Assembly: GCA_949317995.1 (NCBI GenBank)
Contig: OX439040.1
Coordinates: 59,430,089-59,494,088, forward strand
Direction of reading: 5' to 3'
DNA from: Acholoe squamosa
Lineage: Eukaryota; Annelida; Polychaeta; Phyllodocida; Polynoidae
DNA length: 64,000 nucleotides
The notes under the pieces: generated by a model
Told to the model about the DNA's origin: nothing
What the model saw: the letters and a program-made list of their open reading frames with translations, nothing else
Databases searched by the model: none
Program-made: the position numbers and the translations under genes
In this document: in pieces, positions 58,034-64,000 of the stretch
Layout: each line of letters opens with the position of its first letter
Position numbering within the stretch: position 1 is the stretch's first letter

Positions 58034-59342
58034 ACGGATTATACAGAAAATTATCGTTCTGGTTGTTGTGAGCATTCTGAATCCACTGCTTTCACCTTTA
58101 GTTGATGAGGGAGACTGTGCAACCAAGTTTGCTAGGTGGCTGAGAGACTTTCTAGGAAACAAAAGGACCATAGATCCCTCTATCGATGTCCATGCTAGCT
58201 TCTCAGAGGCTTACGATCAGCTCATTTTCTCTCATATGAGAGGAAAGAAAGGAGACAAGAGATTTGCACTTCTCCACTTGGTATATGGAACACTATCTAT
58301 GCCTGGTAATGAGTTTCTTGTCCAGATGTTGGTGGATGTAAAGTATCGTTTATCCAAGATGGAGGAAATGTATGCCAAGGATGGAAATGTTAATATTACA
58401 TACCTGCTACCCAAACCAAAAATGTTGCCTGTTCATCGTCAGAACTCAATCATTCTCAGGTGTTTGCACGGTATAAATATTGATCCCACATCATTTGAAG
58501 AACACCAAGACATGAACAGACTGCATTTAATACTGTCTCGAAAAGTCTCACACACTTTCCCTTTGGTAGCTTTGCATTATGTGAGGGCAGACCAAACTGC
58601 TGGTGTTCTGGAAGGACTGATACAGTGTCATCAGCCTAGGATACTCAGAGCTTTTGTTAGAAGTTTGAATCCCCAAATGAAGAAATATGTTAAATTTGTA
58701 CTTCTGATGTATATGAGGATGTGTTCTCTCTATGTCCAATATCAGATATTTCCAGTGAGATCAATGAAGTGTATCCACCAAGCCACAGCAGGGGGAACGT
58801 TTTCTAAGAAATGCAACATGGTCATGTGTTCATACTGCATGGAACTCTTGACCCACTGGGGTTTGACCAAGAGACCTTCCTCTTTTGGATATTTCTTGGA
58901 ATCAGAGAGATTAGAGCACAGGTGCTACAGGGATGACTCAAACATGTGTGTCATGTTATCTCTGTTTAACCCAAAGAACCATACTGTATTGAGTGTTGGT
59001 CATTCAGATTGCATGCAAACTACAATTTGTCAAGGCAGGAGGTCTTGTTTTGAAATGGCGGACAGTAAAAGCTTGATGTGCTCCAAGTGCTCTCTCTTGG
59101 GACAAAACATGACATTGAAAGAAAGGCATTTGGATACTTGTTTGGCCTCTACCAGGAGCAAATTATGTCCAACCTGTATGGCATTTCTGGAATTTGACCC
59201 GTCTATAAAACTACAGCTGCAGCTACAAGAAGTACATCCACCTGAGCAGGCTGATGCAAGCCAATTGAGAGAAAGTCGTAGACGTTTGTTTTTTATGAAG
59301 TCTCTTAGAAGGGAAGAAACAAAATGCTGTTCAGAAAACTGA
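57924..59342 (+). CDS. Cys-rich protein with C-terminal zinc pairs, 472 residues
   Basis: The first ATG (57924) lies inside the preceding gene; a later ATG at 57978 would remove 18 doubtful residues, and either is possible. The middle is helical. The C-terminal 200 residues hold several Cys pairs, NMVMCSYCMELL, LMCSKCSLLG and LCPTCMAFLEF, with more Cys/His between them, a likely multi-zinc domain. Beta- and gammaherpesvirus late-transcription proteins have similar CxxC tails, but no alignment was possible. AATAAA at 59402 follows. Confidence 0.7.
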   Translation: MVMGEILKKIQKEISCGYMDCSWDCCVLSSFDACSFERIIQKIIVLVVVSILNPLLSPLVDEGDCATKFARWLRDFLGNKRTIDPSIDVHASFSEAYDQLIFSHMRGKKGDKRFALLHLVYGTLSMPGNEFLVQMLVDVKYRLSKMEEMYAKDGNVNITYLLPKPKMLPVHRQNSIILRCLHGINIDPTSFEEHQDMNRLHLILSRKVSHTFPLVALHYVRADQTAGVLEGLIQCHQPRILRAFVRSLNPQMKKYVKFVLLMYMRMCSLYVQYQIFPVRSMKCIHQATAGGTFSKKCNMVMCSYCMELLTHWGLTKRPSSFGYFLESERLEHRCYRDDSNMCVMLSLFNPKNHTVLSVGHSDCMQTTICQGRRSCFEMADSKSLMCSKCSLLGQNMTLKERHLDTCLASTRSKLCPTCMAFLEFDPSIKLQLQLQEVHPPEQADASQLRESRRRLFFMKSLRREETKCCSEN

Positions 59343-59541
59343 TCCGGTGAAATATAACAAGTACCTATATGAAAAAAAAAGTTGAATGTATCCTGAAAAG
59401 CAATAAAACTGAAAATCTGAAAAGAATTATCATATTCTTATTTATTCTATAACACCAATAATCTGAGATGTTCAATGTGTCATTAAAAGTTCATGCAACA
59501 TTATCATCATGCTTACGCATTACATCATTTTTGAAAGAAAA

Positions 59542-59818
59542 TCATTTCTTCAGTTTCTTTAAAAGAACATTTTCCCTTCTAAGATCACAGATGTTATCGC
59601 ATGTATAGTCAATGTTGCTGTCATAGCCATTTTACTTTTTCCGAAGAATCCGTCATCATATCTATCTGAGAGGAAAATGATTCTCTATGTCCATAGAGTT
59701 CTGTGAGCAGCTCATCAAACATTCTCTTATGGTCATAATTGGCTATTATTTTACTCTTGATGTTAAATTTGAGGTTACATCCGCAGAATTTTAAGTAATA
59801 CAATGGGAAATGGTACAA
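59542..59818 (-). CDS. Small leucine-zipper reading frame with a +1 frame change, perhaps decayed
   Basis: One frame is open from 59818 (no ATG before 59722) to a stop at 59621. The +1 frame then reads on as a convincing helix, DLRRENVLLKKLKK, to a stop at 59542. The same kind of helix, DLRVENSLLKKQL, occurs in the neighbouring minus-strand gene, so this is probably a diverged or broken copy of it. A5 and A4 runs on the minus strand (plus-strand T-runs near 59,627-59,640) mark the likely switch. An AATAAA (TTTATT at 59441) lies about 100 nt downstream. Confidence 0.4.
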
Positions 59819-59856
59819 TATTTTGATTTCTTTTATTTAGTTGTCATCCTAATGTA

Positions 59857-60360
59857 TCACTTCCCTCGAACAAGATCAGTTACCCCTGATGAGATGACCT
59901 TATTATGATGTTCAATAAACAGCACTGATTGATCTTCGGAAAACCGCTGGTGGCACTTAGGGCACTCAAGCATATTATGTTTTTCGGGTAGAGCTTGTGG
60001 TGGTGGTGAGGCTGGATAACCAGATGTTTGCAGGGTTTTGGCCATGGGTACATCAATGATATCCTCATTTTCATCATCCAACTTATGGTCATCTTTGCTG
60101 GTGATATCACACTTGACTTTCCCATTCACTTGAGATGCTCGATATACTTGACTGTAATTCTCTAAAGCTCTGTGTCTTTGATATGCCAGAAAGTTCATGT
60201 GTGAGATTTGGAAATCTGATAGCTGTTTCTTCAAAAGAGAGTTCTCTACACGGAGGTCAGAGATAACTTTTTCAGGAGGTAGAGCTGTGTTCCCTGTGTC
60301 ATCCATCATATTCAAGTTGATGTCTCTAAAAGCAGCAACATCATTAACATATCCACACAA
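59857..60360 (-). CDS. Leucine-zipper and zinc-finger protein, up to 167 residues
   Basis: The frame opens right after a good splice acceptor (TTAGATTTTAG ending at 60361). The first ATG is at 60309, so either a leader exon exists upstream or translation starts there. A short coiled coil (ISDLRVENSLLKKQLSDF, about 34-51) is followed by a disordered acidic stretch and a C-terminal CPKCHQRF ... IEHHN motif, like the one-sided C2H2 or UBZ-type fingers that bind ubiquitin. The last His ligand is not at the expected place, so zinc binding is uncertain. AATAAA at 59832 follows the stop. Confidence 0.6.
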   Translation of the reverse strand: MCGYVNDVAAFRDINLNMMDDTGNTALPPEKVISDLRVENSLLKKQLSDFQISHMNFLAYQRHRALENYSQVYRASQVNGKVKCDITSKDDHKLDDENEDIIDVPMAKTLQTSGYPASPPPQALPEKHNMLECPKCHQRFSEDQSVLFIEHHNKVISSGVTDLVRGK

Positions 60361-60423
60361 CTAAAATCTAAATCCACATTGTTATGATTGACTATTAATG
60401 CATGGTGGGTAAACAGTTAAAGA

Positions 60424-60844
60424 ATGGCTTCTTCCAAGAATGATGATGAACAATTACAGGAGATAATAGAATTTCTCCGCACATCAGAATCAAAGACATT
60501 GACAACATACAATCCAACACCGGTGACACTACCAGAGGAAGATGACACTTTATCTTTTCAGGGACTGTTAGACTATATATCAGGAATAGAAACTGAGACT
60601 ATAACAAAACAACTAGACTGGCATGACAGATATAGTACGACTGTCACTGATTTAGCAGAAGACATATTCTACGACTGTGACATATGTCCCAAGAAACAGT
60701 TCAGGGGACCAAATGTTTTGTTGTGCGAACTGTGAAAGGAACACCTGTCATGAGTGCTGTTTAGCATGTGGAAAAGGTGATATATTTTGCTCTCAGATGT
60801 GTGCTTCTGAATGGGAACAGATTATGAACTACAATGACAGGTGA
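60424..60844 (+). CDS. Cys-rich zinc-type protein, C-terminal part in the +1 frame
   Basis: The first frame (103 codons from 60424) is acidic and ends DCDICPKK ... just as a zinc domain begins. The +1 frame from about 60713 to 60844 codes for a dense Cys cluster (C-C-x2-C-x4-C-x2-C-C-x2-C, then C-x3-C), which reads as the rest of that domain. The two parts make sense only together. The switch lies around TTC AGG GGA at about 60,698-60,712. Resembles small zinc-ribbon or MYND-like regulators in layout; not recognised. It is head to head with the leucine-zipper gene. Confidence 0.55.
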
Positions 60845-60878
60845 TCACAGGAATGAAATAATAAGACTGAACAAGTTT

Positions 60879-61706
60879 TTAGTTTTTCTTTTCTTTTAAT
60901 GGACCAAAGAGAATGCCACGAAGGTTACTTCTGCAAACTGGGCAGCTGCTATGCTTACTTTTCCACTTCTTCAAGCAGCTTCCATGAAACGTGTGGTTGC
61001 ATGGTGTCATTGCTGTTAGGTTTGATGTTGATAGACGATATTTGCCAACAGTCATCAATCTTCCTGCTGATCCTGAAGACTCTGTCAATGGCTCAAAGCA
61101 AATGGCACAGGTATCAGATTCTGGATCATCTCCTTCAAGCTGCCTTTTCTGCCCTCTCCTGTCACCCTCATTGCTCGCAGATTGTTCTGTTGCTCTGTTT
61201 ACTTCCACTAGAGGTGGAATGTCTGGTAACTCATCGTCAAGGTCATCATTGTCTCGGGGGACATTCTTCTCAACAGTAGATGGTTTGTCATTTAAGTTTG
61301 GTACCTCATCACCCTCATCATCTGATATCACAATGGCTTCCTCCGTAGATGTCCTAGTTCCTCTAAATGGTAGGACAAATGGCGGAAGGTCATCTTCACT
61401 ACCATCCGTGTCATATCCCACATCATCATTGACAGGATCTGGACTTGCTGGTGAATCTGTTGGTGGCTGCACAAGAGTTGGTTCTTGCAGTTTGGTTGCT
61501 AACCAGTCTAACGCTAACTGATCAGCTGTGTTCAATATAGGAGCAATAGCTTCTGTTGTCTCAAGCATAAATCCTATGCCAACTTGCTGGGAGTCACGGT
61601 CCAGTTGACCCAGAGACAGCTGTCTCTTCATATATACTGCCCAAGACTCTAGTCCAGTCAGAGCATTGAATGCCCTGGCTGCAGCTGTTTGTCTACTGCA
61701 ATCCAT
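60879..61706 (-). CDS. RING-H2 protein, probable E3 ubiquitin ligase
   Basis: 275 residues. The N-terminal 60 are helical, followed by a long acidic, Pro/Ser/Asp-rich disordered stretch (about 75-185). The C-terminal RING-H2 domain has the full ligand set: DTCAICFEPL, then TPCNHTFHGSCLKKW, then CPVC, with ordinary spacing. RING-H2 proteins recruit E2 enzymes, and viral ones often degrade host antiviral factors. The start is the first ATG. The gene is driven from the shared divergent promoter described at 61768-62019. Confidence 0.85.
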   Translation of the reverse strand: MDCSRQTAAARAFNALTGLESWAVYMKRQLSLGQLDRDSQQVGIGFMLETTEAIAPILNTADQLALDWLATKLQEPTLVQPPTDSPASPDPVNDDVGYDTDGSEDDLPPFVLPFRGTRTSTEEAIVISDDEGDEVPNLNDKPSTVEKNVPRDNDDLDDELPDIPPLVEVNRATEQSASNEGDRRGQKRQLEGDDPESDTCAICFEPLTESSGSAGRLMTVGKYRLSTSNLTAMTPCNHTFHGSCLKKWKSKHSSCPVCRSNLRGILFGPLKEKKN

Positions 61707-61767
61707 GGTCCTGATGTCATAATGATGTCTAGTGCAGGCAGGGTCTTGTATTTATGGAAATATCAAT

Positions 61768-62019
61768 ATGCAAATTAGTGATTCAGTCACATGACAGAGC
61801 TATCCAATGAATGAACACATCATAGTTCTTGCACTCAAGGAAATGTGGATATGCAAATTTGTGTTCCAGTCACATGACAGAGCCTTCCATTGAATGAGCA
61901 CATCGTCCTGTCACATGACTTGAAAGCTGGTTAGAAAAGTAAACAGTATTTCTTAACATGTGACTGGCTAATCTGCTCACTCATTGGACAACTCAGTCAT
62001 GTGACCGATATATTTGCAT
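61768..62019. promoter_or_regulatory. Divergent promoter with repeated octamer and GTCACATGAC elements
   Basis: The gap between the RING-H2 gene and the zinc-protein gene has octamers ATGCAAAT at 61768 and 61851 and, reversed, ATTTGCAT at 62012. GTCACATGAC E-box-like sites lie at 61786, 61869 and 61910, and reversed copies at 61957 (partial) and 61996. CCAAT-type boxes lie at 61804 and, reversed, 61983. The first two octamer/E-box blocks are a direct repeat of about 55 bp, 83 bp apart. ATGCAAAT binds POU/Oct factors and CATGTG-type E-boxes bind bHLH-zip factors. The same set recurs at 63485-63641. Confidence 0.75.
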
Positions 62020-62073
62020 ACTTAGATACTATTTAAAAAGGACAGTTGACCCAATACCTACACATTTGCTAGC

Positions 62074-62472
62074 ATGAACAAGTCCAATAAGGAGCTAACT
62101 CAGTTGGTGCTCAGTGGAGCCAAACGCTGGATAGAGAACATGCAAAGTTCACTCTCCAAACATGGCCAGATATCACATGCCCTGCTACAGAGGAAAATGG
62201 GACAACTGAACATTCTCAGCTCTGTCTTGGACATGCAAGAGCAGGCCCCCAGAGATGCCACAACACCACAGTCTTGGGAGGAGCAGCCAAAAGAGGTTGT
62301 GAAATCAATGACAAAGTGTGCCATATGCAAAGGAAGACTGCATCTCAGCAAGCTGTCTACTAAGCATCAGCTGGTCAAGTGCCACCACTGCAACAATGAG
62401 GTCCACAAGAAGTGCCTAGACCTGGGTGAGAGCTGCGCATGTTTGGGAGGTGCTGCAGCAATGAGTGAATAA
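62074..62472 (+). CDS. Small treble-clef zinc protein (RING/PHD-like), 132 residues
   Basis: A helical N-terminal 75 residues are followed by KCAICKGRLH, then VKCHHCNNEVHKKCLDL, then SCAC: Cys-Cys, Cys-Cys, His-Cys and Cys-Cys pairs, the ligand order of RING/PHD-type cross-brace domains with a short last pair. It could be an E3 ligase or a reader-type regulator; the short last loop (C-x-C) is unusual. The TATA-like ATTTAAAAAGG about 40 nt upstream and the octamer/E-box block mark its promoter. AATAAA overlaps the stop. Confidence 0.75.
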   Translation: MNKSNKELTQLVLSGAKRWIENMQSSLSKHGQISHALLQRKMGQLNILSSVLDMQEQAPRDATTPQSWEEQPKEVVKSMTKCAICKGRLHLSKLSTKHQLVKCHHCNNEVHKKCLDLGESCACLGGAAAMSE

Positions 62473-62919
62473 ATGAAAACAAACTGAATTTAGTTGTCTT
62501 GTTTTGAAAAGATAACATAGAACAATATTTTTGATTCATAAACAGTTATACATGTTCATCTTTAATTATGAGAGAGGGTAAATTGATTAGCAGCTGGTTT
62601 ATTAGAAATCATAGTGAACATGCCATAATGGTTTAATCAATGGGTGCCATGAAAATTTGAATAAATCAATATTTCATTTACATTATATGAAGAATATTTT
62701 GTCTCCTCATGATAATATCTGCTATTCCTAGATGAATAACTAAATCACTGATTACTTAGATGTCAAAGGTAGAAGAATTCAAGATATCTTTTAATGGTTT
62801 ATTTCAATAAAACATGAAGCAATCCCATTACACTAATCTGTCTTCAGTCATGATCATATCAATAACATAAAATGAGACTTTGATTATCTTGACATGGGTC
62901 TTTATCATAGCATTACATA
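62473..62919. other. Gene-free AT-rich stretch
   Basis: No reading frame of note on either strand. It contains polyadenylation hexamers on both strands (TTTATT at 62798, AATAAA at 62806); the former probably serves the Bcl-2-like gene. No repeats or hairpins of note were seen by eye. Confidence 0.5.
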
Positions 62920-63399
62920 TTAGAATATTGAAACAATGGCTATACAAGTCAATCCAACAGCAGCTATTGTCAAAAGTCCTCTGAAAATGGTGTCTTCAAT
63001 GGGTTCTGGAAAGTGTGATTCCATGCTTTTGAAAGAACCATTTTCCTCAATCCACTTGCCCCATTTTATCATGATGCAAAGATCCATTACCTCTGAAAGC
63101 CAAATAAGGTTGACTTGTACACCCTCTTTTCTGTATGTCTTAGTCAAACAGGCTCCAAATATGTAGACAGTGAGTATTCTACCCCAGCTACACATATTGT
63201 CCTTGAACATTTCTCTGGCAGAAGAAACAAAAGCAGCCTCCAGAGACTTTCCTGTGTTAAACAGTTTTCTTGTATTGTTATTGAATGTTATGGTATGCTT
63301 TTGCATTACATAGTCCACAGCTTTTCTCAAACCCTTCTTCAATTTGTGTTGTTCCTCCATGATGTATAGTAGTATATCTTTTGCTGGAGATGCTGTCAT
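62920..63399 (-). CDS. Bcl-2 family homologue
   Basis: 159 residues. BH1 is clear: NMCSWGRILTVYIFGACL (about 68-85, with the WGR and FG signature). BH2 follows as KWIEENGSFKSMESHF (about 115-130, W-I-x2-N-G). A BH3-like helix LRKAVDYV lies at about 24-31, and a C-terminal membrane anchor at 138-159. These are the marks of anti-apoptotic multi-domain Bcl-2 proteins that sit on mitochondria and bind pro-death BH3 helices. Gammaherpesviruses and other large DNA viruses carry such genes, usually captured from hosts. The promoter is shared with the next gene (octamer/E-box block). Confidence 0.85.
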   Translation of the reverse strand: MTASPAKDILLYIMEEQHKLKKGLRKAVDYVMQKHTITFNNNTRKLFNTGKSLEAAFVSSAREMFKDNMCSWGRILTVYIFGACLTKTYRKEGVQVNLIWLSEVMDLCIMIKWGKWIEENGSFKSMESHFPEPIEDTIFRGLLTIAAVGLTCIAIVSIF

Positions 63400-63484
63400 G
63401 ATGAACCCTTGGCATTAGGGAAAAGCCCATTCCTTTGTTTTTAACCAGTTCAAACCTTCTGTGCTTATATAGTTTTATCTCAAT

Positions 63485-63641
63485 ATGCAAATTAGAGCTT
63501 TATCACATGACAACACTTTTGCATATTAGTCCTTGAATTTCAGTGATTGGACAATTTAAAGACACATGACACCTTGCTGAAAGTCAATATGCAAATCAGT
63601 CATGTGACCAAAATTTGCATTTAAGAACAGAGTATATATAA
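63485..63641. promoter_or_regulatory. Second octamer/E-box divergent promoter
   Basis: Octamers ATGCAAAT at 63485 and 63589 and, reversed, ATTTGCAT at 63613. E-box-like TCACATGAC sites lie at 63503 and 63562 (partial) and, reversed, GTCATGTGAC at 63599. A reversed CCAAT box lies at 63546 and a strong TATA (TATATATAA) at 63633. It lies between the Bcl-2-like gene and the basic-protein gene and matches the block at 61768-62019 in element types and order. Confidence 0.75.
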
Positions 63642-63677
63642 AGAGCTCTGCATCAGTTGAAGTTCCACATATGAATC

Positions 63678-64000
63678 ATGGAGGACATACCCAAGCCTAA
63701 GTTCAATGTTGTCAGTCAGAAAAGGAAGGTGAAAGAGCTCAAACGAACTACAAAATCAAAAAAGAGAAAATTAGCAGAAGATGAAGCTGCAAAGTACAGG
63801 CTTGAGAGAGTTCAAGAACTCACGGGTAAAGGAGAGTTGTTACCTGTGTTACAGACTACAGAGCCTATCATGGTAGAGCCTGTAGAGAACATCATCATGA
63901 GAAGGAAGTTAAACAAGAGAGCATCAATGGCTCTGAGAAAAAACAGGGTTTTAATCAATGTGGATAAAACAAATCCAAATTTTATTTCAAGGAATGACAT
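63678..64000 (+). CDS. Basic protein, N-terminal part, cut by the window edge
   Basis: The ATG at 63678 lies about 37 nt after a strong TATA box; the frame is open to the end of the window (107 codons seen). The visible part is very basic, with two Lys/Arg clusters (QKRKVKELKR and KSKKRKL) forming a bipartite nuclear localisation signal, and a later RRKLNKR patch. The likely role is a nuclear or nucleic-acid-binding protein. No domain recognised. Confidence 0.65.
   Translation, partial: MEDIPKPKFNVVSQKRKVKELKRTTKSKKRKLAEDEAAKYRLERVQELTGKGELLPVLQTTEPIMVEPVENIIMRRKLNKRASMALRKNRVLINVDKTNPNFISRND

Noticed and set aside
60899-61521. Two plus-strand frames over the RING-H2 gene
   Set aside because: They lie entirely antisense to a gene with a full zinc-ligand set; composition is the mirror of its acidic, Ser-rich stretch.
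62473-62919. Replication origin in the gene-free stretch
   Set aside because: AT-rich, but no palindrome or repeated binding site could be seen.
1-64000. tRNA genes, rRNA genes, CRISPR arrays, insertion sequences, transposase or integrase genes
   Set aside because: None seen on either strand; the only repeats are the short promoter repeats and the in-gene duplications listed.

Overview
The window reads as part of a large double-stranded DNA virus genome of the order Herpesvirales. The anchors are: a terminase large subunit (Walker A, Walker B and all three acidic nuclease positions visible); a herpesvirus-type capsid protease fused to a scaffold; a 1172-residue protein that is very probably the major capsid protein, lying just after the protease and a likely triplex protein; and a viral Ser/Thr kinase. 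Genes are tightly packed on both strands and AT-rich by eye. Polyadenylation signals often overlap stop codons, and a few genes carry GTAAGT-type introns. The three-exon terminase with genes nested in its introns recalls fish and amphibian herpesviruses (Alloherpesviridae, for example ictalurid herpesvirus 1) more than mammalian ones. The host is therefore probably an aquatic animal, but I cannot name it. A free virus and a genome-integrated copy (for example a Teratorn-like element) are both possible.

Layout. 1-7 kb: end of an acidic protein, a multi-pass membrane protein, an unknown protein, a FEN-1/XPG-superfamily nuclease and two unknowns. 7-11 kb: coiled-coil and zinc-finger proteins, mostly on the minus strand. 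11-18 kb: the terminase, with exon 1 on the plus strand and exons 2-3 on the minus strand, and four plus-strand genes around and inside it. 18-25 kb: a giant coiled-coil protein and a spliced gene at its 3' end. 25-29 kb: a nuclear-type basic protein and a cluster of membrane or secreted proteins, one interrupted by a UGA-CUA-G stop. 29-34 kb: kinase and a 720-residue unknown. 34-42 kb: unknowns, a protein ending in a CaaX box, a frameshifted secreted glycoprotein and a type II membrane protein with a PPxY motif. 42-48.5 kb: the capsid block (protease-scaffold, probable triplex, major capsid protein). 48.5-59.3 kb: a PD-(D/E)XK nuclease, a duplicated membrane protein, a giant RING protein, glycoproteins and a Cys-rich protein. 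59.5-64 kb: an accessory end with small zinc and RING proteins, a Bcl-2 homologue and a basic protein, with two divergent promoters sharing octamer (ATGCAAAT) and GTCACATGAC elements.

How the genes fit together: the capsid block and terminase build and fill the capsid; the nucleases probably act on DNA or host RNA; the kinase, zinc and RING proteins are likely regulators; the glycoproteins and multi-pass proteins serve the envelope; and the right end looks like a co-regulated host-interaction module (apoptosis block plus RING/ubiquitin proteins).

Caveat: five genes need a +1 change of frame to read as one protein, always in the same direction. This may be sequencing insertions, decay of an integrated copy, or (least likely) real frameshifting. 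Many proteins here are not recognised; for those I describe only what can be seen.
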